Shown in pieces: positions 17,114 through 26,763 of a stretch of DNA of 64,000 bases. The stretch covers positions 6,463 to 70,462 of the forward strand of contig CAZDBA010000004.1 in the NCBI GenBank assembly GCA_964503615.1, given 5' to 3'. Each line of letters begins with the position of its first letter. The first letter of the stretch is position 1. This stretch comes from CAZDBA01 sp964503615. GTDB taxonomy: Bacteria; Planctomycetota; Planctomycetia; Pirellulales; Pirellulaceae. Under the pieces are notes generated by a model. That model saw only the letters and a list, made by a program, of their open reading frames with translations. It was not told the origin of the DNA and made no database searches. The position numbers and the translations under genes were made by a program.

Positions 17114-19663
17114 TTATTCAAGCAACGAGGCGTATTTCTTGTTTTCAAGCGCTCCAACGTCGGTCAGCAGCTCACGGATTCCATCGGCGCCGACGGCTGT
17201 TTTCCAAGCTTGCAACCACTGGACGGTTCCGACATCCTGCCAGCCAGGATTTCCATACCCGGCCGCTCGTATCAGCGCGACACTTCGGATGTTGTTGTGG
17301 ATTTGAACCTGCTCCTCATTTTTTTCGTTTTGGTCACACCAAACATGCCATCGGATTAGGTTCCCAACCAACGCCGTCGCATTTTCCTTGTCCCATTGGA
17401 TATTGGGAACAAACAAAGCTCCACCTTTCCAAGGCACTTCGGTCGCCTGAGCATCAAACTGAACTGAGGCGATAACAGCATCGGACACATCGGTTCCCTG
17501 GCCAGCCTGAGCAAGAGTTCCCAAGTAGCCTGCGGCGGTACGACGGACATTGTTGTCTGCCGAATCGTAAACGACCGCACACAGCTTTTCAGGACCAAAG
17601 GCAGTGATGGCGGGAGCCAACGCTTGAACCAACTGCGGAACTCGGATCGTTGCCTCGATCATTTTCTCGGCATCGACATCGACTCCATCTTCGCTCATTT
17701 TCTCAACGATACGCATCCCGATCGGACGTCCCAAAGCAGGGAACTGTTGGATCAATTGAGCCTTCTCGATCAAACCATTAACAGTCGATGTCATGGAAAC
17801 ACGAGCCGCCGCAGCCCAAGTCCGCACAACTTTTTCGTGGGTTTCGTTGGCATGAATGTCCAGCAGTTCTTCATCAACGTCCGTTCCACCAATTTTCGTC
17901 AAAGCGGCGATGGCCCAACCTTTTTGTGGGAGATCTTCCAGATCTTTACCGGTACGAACGACTGATACCAAGGCAGAAACCATCGAGTCGCGGCGCGAAT
18001 TATCGGCGGCAATGTTCGATGCTGCTTCGATTCCCTGGGAAGCGGTCTTGCTATCCTTAAGCATCTCGACAACTTCTTCGACGGAGGGGTTCTTTTCGTC
18101 TTGGAACTCTCCAGCGACCCCATGGCTGCATAGCAGACAAGCGATCAAAGCTGCCAACGTCCCAAATCGTTTACGATTTGTGCGAGTTGAAATCTTCAAC
18201 ACCATTCCAATTGCGACCAAAGAAATCAACCAAGCCAAACTGGTCGTTGTGGACTTTGCATCCCGCTGTGCTTCCAATTCTGAGACGGCGATTTGATGAT
18301 CCACTTCTTTCCAGTCAATGTGCCCAATGAAAACTTTACCTTCCTTTTCTCCAGCTGGACCAAACACTTTTGAGTCGTAAAACTCTGATTTGTTTCGTGC
18401 AGCAGGCATCTCATAGTCTGCAAACGTCAGGTTCTGGTTTGCGATCACTTCGCGTGGAAAATCGCCATCGATGACAGAAAGTGTCATACCGGCCAGCAAC
18501 TCAAGCCCTTGCTCAGTGGTTTCCTCACGCATTTTCTCTAGCGCAACCCCGTTATCGGCGTCGATTTCAGCGCCTCGCAGCCCAAAATGCTCACCAATTC
18601 GCAAAAGTTCTTTTTCCTTTTCTTCATGCTCCAGAGAAAGGTTGCCCGTTTTTACTGCCAACAGGTCGGCCGCAAACAACTCTTTGGCGATACCGTTTTT
18701 GCTGGTCGGATTACGTCGCTGGTCCAGATTCGTTCGCATGTGTTCGGGGATATCTTTTTCAGTCCCACCAACAATCCGCAACGGTAGTGGGTTGCTGACA
18801 TTCTTAATCAACTGAGCCCCTGAAATCTGGCGTTGAACGTACTCTTCCGGGATCGCACGAATTCTTCGTGGTGAATCGGCAAGTATATAAACAACGTTGT
18901 GAGTATCTCCACCATTGAAAGCACTCAACCGCATCGGGACTACAAACTCGTCTGTTTTGAATCGAAACCCCATTCCTTGCACGTGGCCATCGAAAACAGA
19001 GCCTTCGGGCCGGCTAGGGTCTGCCTTTCGTTGACCTGGTTTCGGATCGACACCCGCCTTGGCACCCACTTTGGTTTTAACCGCAACAAAGCACCAACCA
19101 CTCTCAACGTAGTCTTGAGTTACAGCGTCCATCCCTTTGGGGTATTGGTACCCGTGTTCGTCCATCCAAAGCTTCAACGCCTTGGGGCTACCCGCTTCCA
19201 AAACGGCAACTTCGTACATCCCCACCGCTTCTTCTTTGAGAACCGTTACTTGATTTTTTTTCGCAAAACCAAGAGGTGCGATTTCCTTTTTGTCTTCCAT
19301 CCCGCCTGCGATCCTTGCAAATCTTTGTCGTATTCGAAGATCGACAACGACCTCAGGCGGGTCAATCGCGTTGACGACATGCTCGAACGTATCATCGGCA
19401 ACTTTACGTAGTTCCGGAGGAGTCGGAAACGGGATCAACATCCCAAACTCTTCGACGTTACCTTGAAAGCCCGGCCGAATCACAAACGTCTCCACACCGT
19501 CTTTGTAAAACACAAACGTTTTCTGAAGGCCAATACGTGTGATAGGGGTAACGTTCCCAGCATAGATTGGTGGAACCATCCCACAAGGATCAGCTTGCAC
19601 CCGCGTCGGCGAAGAGCCAAACACCATTAGCAGGCAAGCGGCCAAAAGCGCAATTCGTTTCAT
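17114..19663 (-). CDS. DUF2330-like protein fused to a HEAT-like domain
   Basis: An 849-residue protein, the last of three tandem paralogues. A signal peptide is followed by the family hallmark DPCGMVPPIY and VFYKDGVETFVIRPGFQG, then EEFGMLIPFPTPPELRKV and AVGMYEVAVLEAGSPKAL. The DUF2330-like part ends, as in the paralogues, with a membrane helix (about 475-490). Here translation continues into a basic loop and a second hydrophobic stretch shaped like a signal peptide (about 500-518, FGTLAALIACLLCSHGVAG). A roughly 330-residue Ala-rich helical-repeat (HEAT-like) domain follows. The two helices would place both large domains outside the cytoplasmic membrane. DUF2330 function is unknown. Confidence 0.78.
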   Translation of the reverse strand: MKRIALLAACLLMVFGSSPTRVQADPCGMVPPIYAGNVTPITRIGLQKTFVFYKDGVETFVIRPGFQGNVEEFGMLIPFPTPPELRKVADDTFEHVVNAIDPPEVVVDLRIRQRFARIAGGMEDKKEIAPLGFAKKNQVTVLKEEAVGMYEVAVLEAGSPKALKLWMDEHGYQYPKGMDAVTQDYVESGWCFVAVKTKVGAKAGVDPKPGQRKADPSRPEGSVFDGHVQGMGFRFKTDEFVVPMRLSAFNGGDTHNVVYILADSPRRIRAIPEEYVQRQISGAQLIKNVSNPLPLRIVGGTEKDIPEHMRTNLDQRRNPTSKNGIAKELFAADLLAVKTGNLSLEHEEKEKELLRIGEHFGLRGAEIDADNGVALEKMREETTEQGLELLAGMTLSVIDGDFPREVIANQNLTFADYEMPAARNKSEFYDSKVFGPAGEKEGKVFIGHIDWKEVDHQIAVSELEAQRDAKSTTTSLAWLISLVAIGMVLKISTRTNRKRFGTLAALIACLLCSHGVAGEFQDEKNPSVEEVVEMLKDSKTASQGIEAASNIAADNSRRDSMVSALVSVVRTGKDLEDLPQKGWAIAALTKIGGTDVDEELLDIHANETHEKVVRTWAAAARVSMTSTVNGLIEKAQLIQQFPALGRPIGMRIVEKMSEDGVDVDAEKMIEATIRVPQLVQALAPAITAFGPEKLCAVVYDSADNNVRRTAAGYLGTLAQAGQGTDVSDAVIASVQFDAQATEVPWKGGALFVPNIQWDKENATALVGNLIRWHVWCDQNEKNEEQVQIHNNIRSVALIRAAGYGNPGWQDVGTVQWLQAWKTAVGADGIRELLTDVGALENKKYASLLE

Positions 19664-19775
19664 CGTACGTTCCTTATATCAAGATTTTTTATTTGTTCGT
19701 TTTTTTTTGAATTTCCAAGCAAGTCTTGCCAATGATATTCACTTGAAATCCAGGCAACCCACTTATCGTTCTTAG

Positions 19776-21272
19776 CTAATTTTTAAATCGCATCCGTCTT
19801 GTGAACATCGCGCCAACCATGATCCCAACAATGCTTAACAACCAAGTCATTGTCACCTGATTTTGCTCTGAGGTTTGCTCCGGTTGAACAGAACGGAGTC
19901 GGTCAAAGTCGATCTCCGCACTGGTGATCAGAACTCCTTCTCGCTTTGCACCAGGTTGGTGCACTCCCGCATCGTATCCCATTCGGTTATTACGACCGGC
20001 AGGCATTTGGTAGTCCGCAAATGTGAGGTTCTCTCCTGCGATAACTTCACGCGGGAAATCACCATCCACAACGGTCAGAGTCATGCCAGCCATGTCAGCC
20101 AACGATTTCTCGCCAACTTCTACAGACTGTTTTCGTTGAGCCGCTTCGATCGTTGCATCGTAGTCGGGACCACGCAAACCAAAATGTTCACCAATTGCGA
20201 GCATATCTTTTTCCGCCTCTTCGATTTCAAGCGACATGTTGCCAGAAGATACTGCTAACAGGTCAGAGCTGAATAGAGTCTTTGCGACGCCATTCCTGGG
20301 CGTCGGGTTCCGTTCTTCTTTCAAAGTTTTTCTACGATAGTCCGGGATATCTTTTTCAGCACCGCCAATAATTCGAAGCGGCAACGGCTGCGTCATGTTC
20401 TTTACCAGTTGCTCTCCAGAGATTTGACGAACAACATACTCCTCAGGAATATGGCGGATTCGCTTGGGAGAATCGGTTAACAGATAGACAACATTTCGCA
20501 AGTCGCCATCGTTGAATGCGCTTAATCTCATTGGCACAACCAGCTTGTCCGACTTGAAACGGAACCCCATCCCTTGCACGTTACCATCAAACACTGAGTT
20601 GGCAGGTCGCGCTGGATCCAAGTCTCGCTGCCCGGGGCGAGGGTCCGCTTTCGCTTTACTACCTACTTTCGTTTTGACCGCAACAAAGCACCAACCGATA
20701 TCTATGTACTCTTCGGTAACTTTGTCCATGCCTTCGGGGTACTGGTACTTGTTCTGGTCCATCCAGGTCTTCAAAGCCTTCGCGCTGCCAGCCGCCAATA
20801 CGGCCACTTCGTACATTCCCACCGCCTCTTGTTTGAGCACGACGACTTTTTTTTCATCCTCTACCCTGCCAGCAAACTGCATTGGTGGAGCAGCAGGCAT
20901 CGCATTGGCCTCGAGCATGTTCCTAAACCTCTCCCTTAGATCGATCACAACCTCTGGCGGATCGATTGCATTGTCGATTTGCTGAAATGTATTGTCCGGA
21001 ATCTTGCGAAGCGAGGGAGGCGACGGGAACGGGATTAACATTCCAAAATCTTCAACGCGTCCTTGAAAGCCTGGCTTGATCGCAAACGTTTCAACACCGT
21101 CCTTGTAGAAGACATAGGTTTGCTGCAAACCAGTACGGACGATCGGAACACCGGGCCCGGTGTAAATCGGAGGTACCATTCCGCAGGGATCGGCGTTTAG
21201 CCCATCGACAAAACCGGCCCCACTAAACAACAGGCAAATGCAAACTAAAACTGTGTTCTTCATTTCATACAC
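19776..21272 (-). CDS. DUF2330-like exported membrane-anchored protein, middle paralogue
   Basis: A 498-residue protein with a signal peptide, the DPCGMVPPIYTGPGVPIVRT hallmark, VFYKDGVETFAIKPGFQG, EDFGMLIPFPSPPSLRKI and GWCFVAVKTKVGSKAKADP. It ends in a membrane helix (TMTWLLSIVGIMVGAMF) and a basic tail, so the body should face the periplasm. It overlaps the end of the upstream paralogue by 8 nt (21265-21272), implying coupled translation. It is colinear throughout with its neighbours, with most differences in a Met/Ala/Pro-rich loop near residues 115-135. The function of the family is unknown. Confidence is in family membership, not role. Confidence 0.78.
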   Translation of the reverse strand: MYEMKNTVLVCICLLFSGAGFVDGLNADPCGMVPPIYTGPGVPIVRTGLQQTYVFYKDGVETFAIKPGFQGRVEDFGMLIPFPSPPSLRKIPDNTFQQIDNAIDPPEVVIDLRERFRNMLEANAMPAAPPMQFAGRVEDEKKVVVLKQEAVGMYEVAVLAAGSAKALKTWMDQNKYQYPEGMDKVTEEYIDIGWCFVAVKTKVGSKAKADPRPGQRDLDPARPANSVFDGNVQGMGFRFKSDKLVVPMRLSAFNDGDLRNVVYLLTDSPKRIRHIPEEYVVRQISGEQLVKNMTQPLPLRIIGGAEKDIPDYRRKTLKEERNPTPRNGVAKTLFSSDLLAVSSGNMSLEIEEAEKDMLAIGEHFGLRGPDYDATIEAAQRKQSVEVGEKSLADMAGMTLTVVDGDFPREVIAGENLTFADYQMPAGRNNRMGYDAGVHQPGAKREGVLITSAEIDFDRLRSVQPEQTSEQNQVTMTWLLSIVGIMVGAMFTRRMRFKN

Positions 21273-22764
21273 CTTTGAGAGAGTTTTGAGAACGTTGACG
21301 ACGTAAAGTCAACACGACACCAACGGAAAGGCAACCGATCAAGAACAGCCAGTTTCGATTGCGATCGTTTTGCTTTTGGGCTATCCAAACTTCGAGGTCG
21401 ACTTGCCCAACTCGAATACCCTGATCACCGTACCAAGCTGGTTGAGGAACTCCATGAGCTTTTGAGTCGTAAACGCTTGCTTTGTTTCGCGAGGCAGGAA
21501 TCTTGTATTCCGCAAAGCCAAGATTTTGATTCGCGATCACCTGACGAGGAAAGTCACCATCGACCAACGTTAGCGTCATCCCTTTTAGATCTTCCAGCGC
21601 CGTCGAGGTTATCTTTTCCATAGCTTTGGTTTGTGTGGCTGCGATCTCGCTGTCAATTTCAGGACCACGAAGTCCAAAATGTTCGTTGATCCGTAACAGC
21701 TCCTTTTCATCCTCTTCTATTTCCAAAGACAGATTCCCGGAACTGATCGCAAGCAGATCAGACGCAAACAAGTTTTTCGCAACACCGTTTTTAGGGCCAG
21801 GATCGCGACGGACTTTTAGATCTTTCAGATGCGCTTCGGTCAGGTCTTTCTCTTTGCCACCTAGAATTCGAAGAGGCAAGGGCAGGGTGACGTTGTTGAA
21901 CAATTGCTGACCGCTAACCTGTCGTACAACGTACTCTTCAGGAATGTTCCTGATTCGCTTGGGACCATCGGTCAGCAAATAGACGATATTTCTCAGTTCA
22001 CCATCGTTGGATGCGCTCAATCGCATCGGAACAACCAATCGTTCCGACTTGAAACGAAACCCCATCCCTTGAACTGCCCCTTCAAACAACGAGTTTTCAG
22101 GCTTCTTGGTATCGACATTTCTTTGCCCCGGTCGGGGTTCGGCACCACCAGCGCGGCCGACTTTGGTTTTTACCGCAACGAAACACCAACCTTCTTCGAC
22201 ATAGGCATCGGCGGTTTCATCCATCCCTTTAGGATACTGATACCCATTTTTGTCCATCCACTTCTTTAATGCTGCTGAACTACCAGCTGCAAGAACCGCA
22301 ACCTCGTACATACCCACCGCTTCTTCTTTCAACACCACGACCTTTTCGCGTCGAGCCGCATAAAGGTCTAATCTTGAACCACTACCCTGCGCCTGCTGAA
22401 CTTGAAAAGCAGCATCCTGTTGCATTATTGGCATTAAATCGATCAAGACTTCGGGGGGATCGATGGCATTGTCGACTTGCTCAAAAATGTTGTCGGAGAC
22501 CTTGCGCAGTTCAGGAGGGGTAGGAAACGGAATCAGCATCCCGAAATCCTCAACGCGCCCTTGGAAGCCGGGCTTGATCACAAACGTTTCAACACCGTCT
22601 TTGTAGAAGACGTAGGTTTGCTGCAAACCGGTACGGACGATCGGAACACCCGGCCCCGTGTAAATCGGAGGTACCATCCCGCAGGGATCAGCGACGGCCC
22701 GATTCGATAACCCACATGCGATGACTACCAAGGTAGTAAGTAAAACCATGCATTTGTTTTTCAC
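21265..22764 (-). CDS. DUF2330-like exported membrane-anchored protein, first paralogue
   Basis: A 499-residue protein that opens the three-gene tandem. It has a signal peptide (MKNKCMVLLTTLVVIACGLS), DPCGMVPPIYTGPGVPIVRT, VFYKDGVETFVIKPGFQG and EDFGMLIPFPTPPELRKV, and a C-terminal membrane helix (NWLFLIGCLSVGVVL) followed by a basic tail. The first 80 mature residues are nearly identical to those of the middle paralogue, pointing to recent duplication or gene conversion. The Gln/Ala/Ser-rich loop around residues 115-135 diverges. It is the probable first cistron, with a 152-nt spacer before it that can hold a promoter. Confidence 0.78.
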   Translation of the reverse strand: MKNKCMVLLTTLVVIACGLSNRAVADPCGMVPPIYTGPGVPIVRTGLQQTYVFYKDGVETFVIKPGFQGRVEDFGMLIPFPTPPELRKVSDNIFEQVDNAIDPPEVLIDLMPIMQQDAAFQVQQAQGSGSRLDLYAARREKVVVLKEEAVGMYEVAVLAAGSSAALKKWMDKNGYQYPKGMDETADAYVEEGWCFVAVKTKVGRAGGAEPRPGQRNVDTKKPENSLFEGAVQGMGFRFKSERLVVPMRLSASNDGELRNIVYLLTDGPKRIRNIPEEYVVRQVSGQQLFNNVTLPLPLRILGGKEKDLTEAHLKDLKVRRDPGPKNGVAKNLFASDLLAISSGNLSLEIEEDEKELLRINEHFGLRGPEIDSEIAATQTKAMEKITSTALEDLKGMTLTLVDGDFPRQVIANQNLGFAEYKIPASRNKASVYDSKAHGVPQPAWYGDQGIRVGQVDLEVWIAQKQNDRNRNWLFLIGCLSVGVVLTLRRQRSQNSLKGV

Positions 22765-22916
22765 GTCTCATCCCTCTCAAATTCGACTTTTATTTCTACA
22801 TGCCCTCGGCAATCATTTTCGCCGTTACTGATCCAAATATCTTCCAGTTTTTTCCAGTCGTTACCGTCTTCTTGAACCGTGAACCACGGCCCTGCAACAA
22901 AGTGCACGCCTTCCAG

Positions 22917-23666
22917 TCACAACCGAACCCAAATATGATTCAGCCCCACTCGCTTGACTGTCCCGCTGGTTACCAACGGTTGCAAGTTTTCTGTTTCCAT
23001 TTTGAAAACATGGCGACGATCAAAAGGAACCATCGTCGGATCCAGCCAAACCCGGATCGTGCCTGTCTCGTCGATCACGCGAATCGAGATCTTTGCGCGG
23101 GCTGTTTCCAACTCTTCCCAAAGAAACGTAGCCCGCTCAGAATCCAAGGGCCCAAAGCCGTTCTTTTCAATCAGCTTTCGAGCCTGCGGGCCAAAATACA
23201 AAAGCTGCTCAAGGGCGGGACTATCCTCGGTCAACGGCTGCGATGAGAATTCAACCATCAACTCGTTGAAATGCTCTTCATTCAACTCTTCGGTAGGGTG
23301 ACGACTGGCCGCACAACCCGAGGCACATACCTCTTCACCATGAGCATGAAAAACCGCGCCTTCGTCGTGGGCAAATGTGTCGAACACGTTTGCGACCGAA
23401 ACGAAATTAGGAGTCTTATCCAAAACACCCGATGCAGCTTCGATCGCAGGAACTCGAATCGGTGGAACCAACCCTTGTTCAGAACCTTTGGCTTTGAGCT
23501 CGAGATCCGGCAACGGGTCTTCCTCAGGCGCCGGTCCCAACTCACCACTGTAAATACGAGGTAGAACTTCGCTATTATCAGGGCCAACCAACGTGGCTCT
23601 GGCAAGCAACCCCAGGCCGACGCCCAAAACGACCAACCAAATGCGTGATTTAAATATTTTTTGCAT
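22917..23666 (-). CDS. Membrane-anchored protein with a His/Cys cluster, unknown function
   Basis: A 249-residue protein with an uncleaved-looking N-terminal helix (RIWLVVLGVGLGLLAR). A proline/acid-rich spacer follows, then a dense cluster of possible metal ligands: H100, H107, H109, C114, C118 and H123 (FHAHGEEVCASGCAASRH). The C-terminal 110 residues look like a compact alpha/beta domain (ESATFLWEELE-type helices, IRVWLDPTMVPFDRRHVFKM, TVKRVGLNHIWVRL). I do not recognise the family. It lies 152 nt upstream of the three DUF2330-like genes on the same strand and could be co-expressed with them. Confidence 0.62.
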   Translation of the reverse strand: MQKIFKSRIWLVVLGVGLGLLARATLVGPDNSEVLPRIYSGELGPAPEEDPLPDLELKAKGSEQGLVPPIRVPAIEAASGVLDKTPNFVSVANVFDTFAHDEGAVFHAHGEEVCASGCAASRHPTEELNEEHFNELMVEFSSQPLTEDSPALEQLLYFGPQARKLIEKNGFGPLDSERATFLWEELETARAKISIRVIDETGTIRVWLDPTMVPFDRRHVFKMETENLQPLVTSGTVKRVGLNHIWVRL

Positions 23667-24040
23667 GCTTTCAAAACCAAATATAGAAATCGACCAGCCT
23701 CATTGCCGATTGCGACGTGTCACATCGGGGCAAAGTTCCCCAACAGTCAAACAAGAAGCAAAATTTCGGCATATTTAAACAAAGATAAGAAACTTTGAGG
23801 CAAATTGCACGTCAAATTCGACAGACAACTTTCCCCCATTGTCCGGAATTACCTACGATACGGTTTAACGATCCAGAATTTTAACGATAATATTCCTATC
23901 AGGATAATGTTACCAACGAAATCGCGCCACCTCTCAAACAGGAAGTTGCTCGACTTGCATTCGAAAAGTTGAAACGTTTGCAAACCCGTTTTATTAGTTT
24001 TGCGACAACATTTTTTTTGCTTGTTCAGTTTTCTGATTCC
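23667..24040. other. Divergent promoter region
   Basis: This spacer separates a minus-strand gene (start 23666) from a plus-strand one (start 24041). No gene seen. It is A/T-rich around 23760-23920 (for example GATAATATTCCTATCAGGA), where promoters for both directions are likely, but I cannot fix a -10/-35 pair. Confidence 0.4.
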
Positions 24041-25714
24041 ATGAAGCTTCGTTTAAATCGACTCCTTTCAATTTGCATCGGGATTGTGATGCTGGCAAAC
24101 TTGTCAGCGACCGGGAGCGTTGCGGCCCAAACGAACCAAAAGAGCGCCGACCAAACTGAGCAAACCACCGGTCAAACTGAGCAGCCCGCCAACCCAACCG
24201 CTCAACAAGAGGATGAGAACTCCGACCTGCCTACCAATGCAAAGTGGCGGTATGGTGAAACGGGAAAGCTGAAGCGGATAAATGGATACTTTCGAATCAA
24301 GTTTTCTCCAGACGGCAAACTACTGGCGGCTCGAAACCAGCAGAACCTGTTAAGTCTGATCGATGCCGAAACACAACAGACTTTATTCGAGTTCAAGGTC
24401 TACGAAGATCGACAATGGATCCAAAATATCGACTTTTCGCCAGACTCGAAATTTGTGCTGGCCGCCACTCAAGGTACTAATGAAAAAATTTCGGTCTGGA
24501 ACACGGCTACCGGTGAACTTTACCGAGAGCTCGAGATCGACGGGAAAGCGGCATTCTTCCGCACCGAAGATGAGATCTGTGTTCTGCAAGACAAAGTTGT
24601 GCTCGTTTATTCACTTCAAACCGGCAAACAAATCTCTTCAAAGGAATGGGGCAGGACAGGCGATTTGCCACTGACCTGTTCTCGCGATGGATTAACAGTA
24701 GTATTCTCCCGAAGATCCAATGGAAGGAATCAATTCTCGGTTTTTGTCGCCGATCTAAAAAACAAAACGAGCGCATCAGTTTGGCAGTCGGTTGCCATGC
24801 CTAGAAGAGTTGCACTTTCCGAAGACGGGAACTGGCTGGCTACCACTTTTATGCGGTCAAAAGATGTGCGGATTCTTGACCTGCGAGAACCCGCCGAAAG
24901 TGACACATTGCTGCGAGTTCACAAAGACAACGCAGAGTCTGTTTGTTTTTCACCTGACAGCCGATTCCTGGCAACTACAGGTTGGGATTCGCAGGTCCAA
25001 ATTTGGGACGTGCTTTCAGGCAGGCGATTGGATAACCTTGTCGGACATAGTGGCCACGTTACTGCAAGCGGCTTTTCACCGAACGATTTTACAATTGCCA
25101 CAGGAGCTAACGGACGAAACGATTGTTCAATTTTGGTCTGGGACTTTCGTAGCCTCGTGTTTCAGGAACCGGGTCCAGACGCTCCCGTCGAGTTCGATGA
25201 CATTTGGAAAGCACTCGGTGAAAGGGGCCCCAAGCAACCGCTTCAAGCGGTCTCGGTCCTGATCAATCAACCTGGTTTATTCGAAGACCGTATCGCCGAA
25301 GCACTTGGACTGACAACGTTCGACAACAACAGTGATATGATTAATAAATGGATCGAGCAATTGTCCAGCCCGCGCTACGCGGATCGTTCGAAGGCAGAAA
25401 AACTACTGAGAAACTCTCGCCTGCGAGCAGAACCTCAACTACAGGCAATGTTGAAACGACAAGATATCGCTCTGGAAGTACGTGTTCGGATCGCACGTAT
25501 TATGCATCTGCCGATTGAGCGTCCCAAGATCAACGACACTAACCTGCGACGATTGCACCGAGTCATCTACGCCATGGAGTTGTGCGGTGGCGAGAAAGCT
25601 CAGAAAATCTTGCAGAATCTGGCAGAAAGCCACGAACACATCGATGTTGCTCGAGACGCCTACAGCTCTCTTGATCGCTGCAAAGCAAATCAGGAACTGG
25701 AAACAAAAGAGTGA
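24041..25714 (+). CDS. Exported WD40-repeat protein with HEAT-like C-terminus
   Basis: A 557-residue protein from ATG 24041, chosen because it begins a signal peptide (MKLRLNRLLSICIGIVMLAN, cleavage near VAAQ); in-frame codons back to 23969 add another hydrophobic stretch. A Thr/Gln/Asn-rich linker precedes a beta-propeller. WD40-like blades can be seen as FRIKFSPDGKLLAARN, IDFSPDSKFVLAATQG, VCFSPDSRFLATTGWD, QIWDVLSGRRLDNLVGHSGH and ILVWDFRSL. The last 160 residues are helical (QLSSPRYADRSKAEKLLR, QDIALEVRVRIARIMHLP), a C-terminal part often paired with propellers in planctomycetes. It likely mediates protein-protein contacts in the periplasm. No enzymatic motif. Confidence 0.8.
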   Translation: MKLRLNRLLSICIGIVMLANLSATGSVAAQTNQKSADQTEQTTGQTEQPANPTAQQEDENSDLPTNAKWRYGETGKLKRINGYFRIKFSPDGKLLAARNQQNLLSLIDAETQQTLFEFKVYEDRQWIQNIDFSPDSKFVLAATQGTNEKISVWNTATGELYRELEIDGKAAFFRTEDEICVLQDKVVLVYSLQTGKQISSKEWGRTGDLPLTCSRDGLTVVFSRRSNGRNQFSVFVADLKNKTSASVWQSVAMPRRVALSEDGNWLATTFMRSKDVRILDLREPAESDTLLRVHKDNAESVCFSPDSRFLATTGWDSQVQIWDVLSGRRLDNLVGHSGHVTASGFSPNDFTIATGANGRNDCSILVWDFRSLVFQEPGPDAPVEFDDIWKALGERGPKQPLQAVSVLINQPGLFEDRIAEALGLTTFDNNSDMINKWIEQLSSPRYADRSKAEKLLRNSRLRAEPQLQAMLKRQDIALEVRVRIARIMHLPIERPKINDTNLRRLHRVIYAMELCGGEKAQKILQNLAESHEHIDVARDAYSSLDRCKANQELETKE

Positions 25715-25794
25715 CTCAACGCCAAACAACTTTTGCACTAAACAATCGCATCAGCTAGAATCAGCCGTGCATTAACCACACTCAAGGAAACTCA

Positions 25795-26616
25795 ATGTCG
25801 ATCTTATATTCTCGTCGTCAACTCACTCAACTTGGTCAAACTGCGTGTTTGCTGTTTGGCTCTATCGTATTGACAATCTGTTTTCCGTTAATCGGAAATG
25901 GTCAAGTCACCCCTGCGGTCGATGCACATGACGAAGCGATGGGAAAACAGGACGCCGAACAGGGTGAAGACGATGAAGAAGGATTCGAATCGATCTTCGA
26001 TGGCGAGACACTGGAAGGCTGGACAGGCAATCCCGACCTTTGGTCGGTCGAAGAGGGTGCCATCACCGGCACGACAACCAAAAAAGCGCCTCTTAAATTC
26101 AATCAGTTCATCACGTGGGATCAAGAGGTCGCCGACTTTGAATTGCGATGCATGTTCAAAATCGAAAGCGGAAACTCGGGCATCCAGTTTCGCAGTAAGG
26201 TCTTTGGTGAAGAGGGCCAGCATCGCATCGCTGGCTATCAGGCTGACATCGATCCATCGATGAGGTACATGGGAATTCTGTTCGAAGAACGAGGACGAAA
26301 AATCCTGGCACAGCGAGGCAACGTCGTAAAGATTACAGCCGAAGGCGAAAAAGAAGTTATGGGAAAGACCGGCACGGATGAAGAAATCGTTGCTGCAATC
26401 GACGCAACGGGTTGGAACGAATACATCATCCGAGCCAAAGGCAACCACATCACCCAGTCAATTAACGGTCATGTCACTGTAGAGCTGACCGACAACGAAG
26501 AAGCCAAACGAGCAATGTCTGGACTTCTTTCGTTCCAAATTCATCAAGGCCCACCGATGCGGGTTCAGTTCAAAAATATTCGAATCAAGAATCTTGCTGA
26601 AGAAGCCAGTGAGTAA
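25795..26616 (+). CDS. Exported DUF1080 (3-keto-disaccharide hydrolase-type) protein
   Basis: A 273-residue protein with AAGGAAAC just upstream of ATG 25795 and a signal peptide (cleavage near NGQV). An acidic linker leads into the DUF1080 domain: FESIFDGETLEGWTGNPDLW, EEGAITGTT, FELRCMFKIESGNSGIQFRS, GYQADIDPSMRYMGILFEE, GWNEYIIRAKGN and the terminal MSGLLSFQIHQGPPMRVQFK-N-I-R-I strand. These are the standard family blocks, at normal length. Members cleave 3-keto-glycosides or bind sugars; the activity of this one is inferred. It follows the WD40 gene by 80 nt on the same strand. Confidence 0.9.
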   Translation: MSILYSRRQLTQLGQTACLLFGSIVLTICFPLIGNGQVTPAVDAHDEAMGKQDAEQGEDDEEGFESIFDGETLEGWTGNPDLWSVEEGAITGTTTKKAPLKFNQFITWDQEVADFELRCMFKIESGNSGIQFRSKVFGEEGQHRIAGYQADIDPSMRYMGILFEERGRKILAQRGNVVKITAEGEKEVMGKTGTDEEIVAAIDATGWNEYIIRAKGNHITQSINGHVTVELTDNEEAKRAMSGLLSFQIHQGPPMRVQFKNIRIKNLAEEASE

Positions 26617-26763
26617 ACTGACAACAGAAAATGGCATGTCCTTTACGTAGTAGAACTGTCGTTTTTTGCCTGTAATATTTTCGTAAGCCTAACACCTTTT
26701 CGACCAGCCCCTTGCAATCCAGGCGCTCGCGATTTGTACACCTTTTTATGCAGCTAATTTCCC

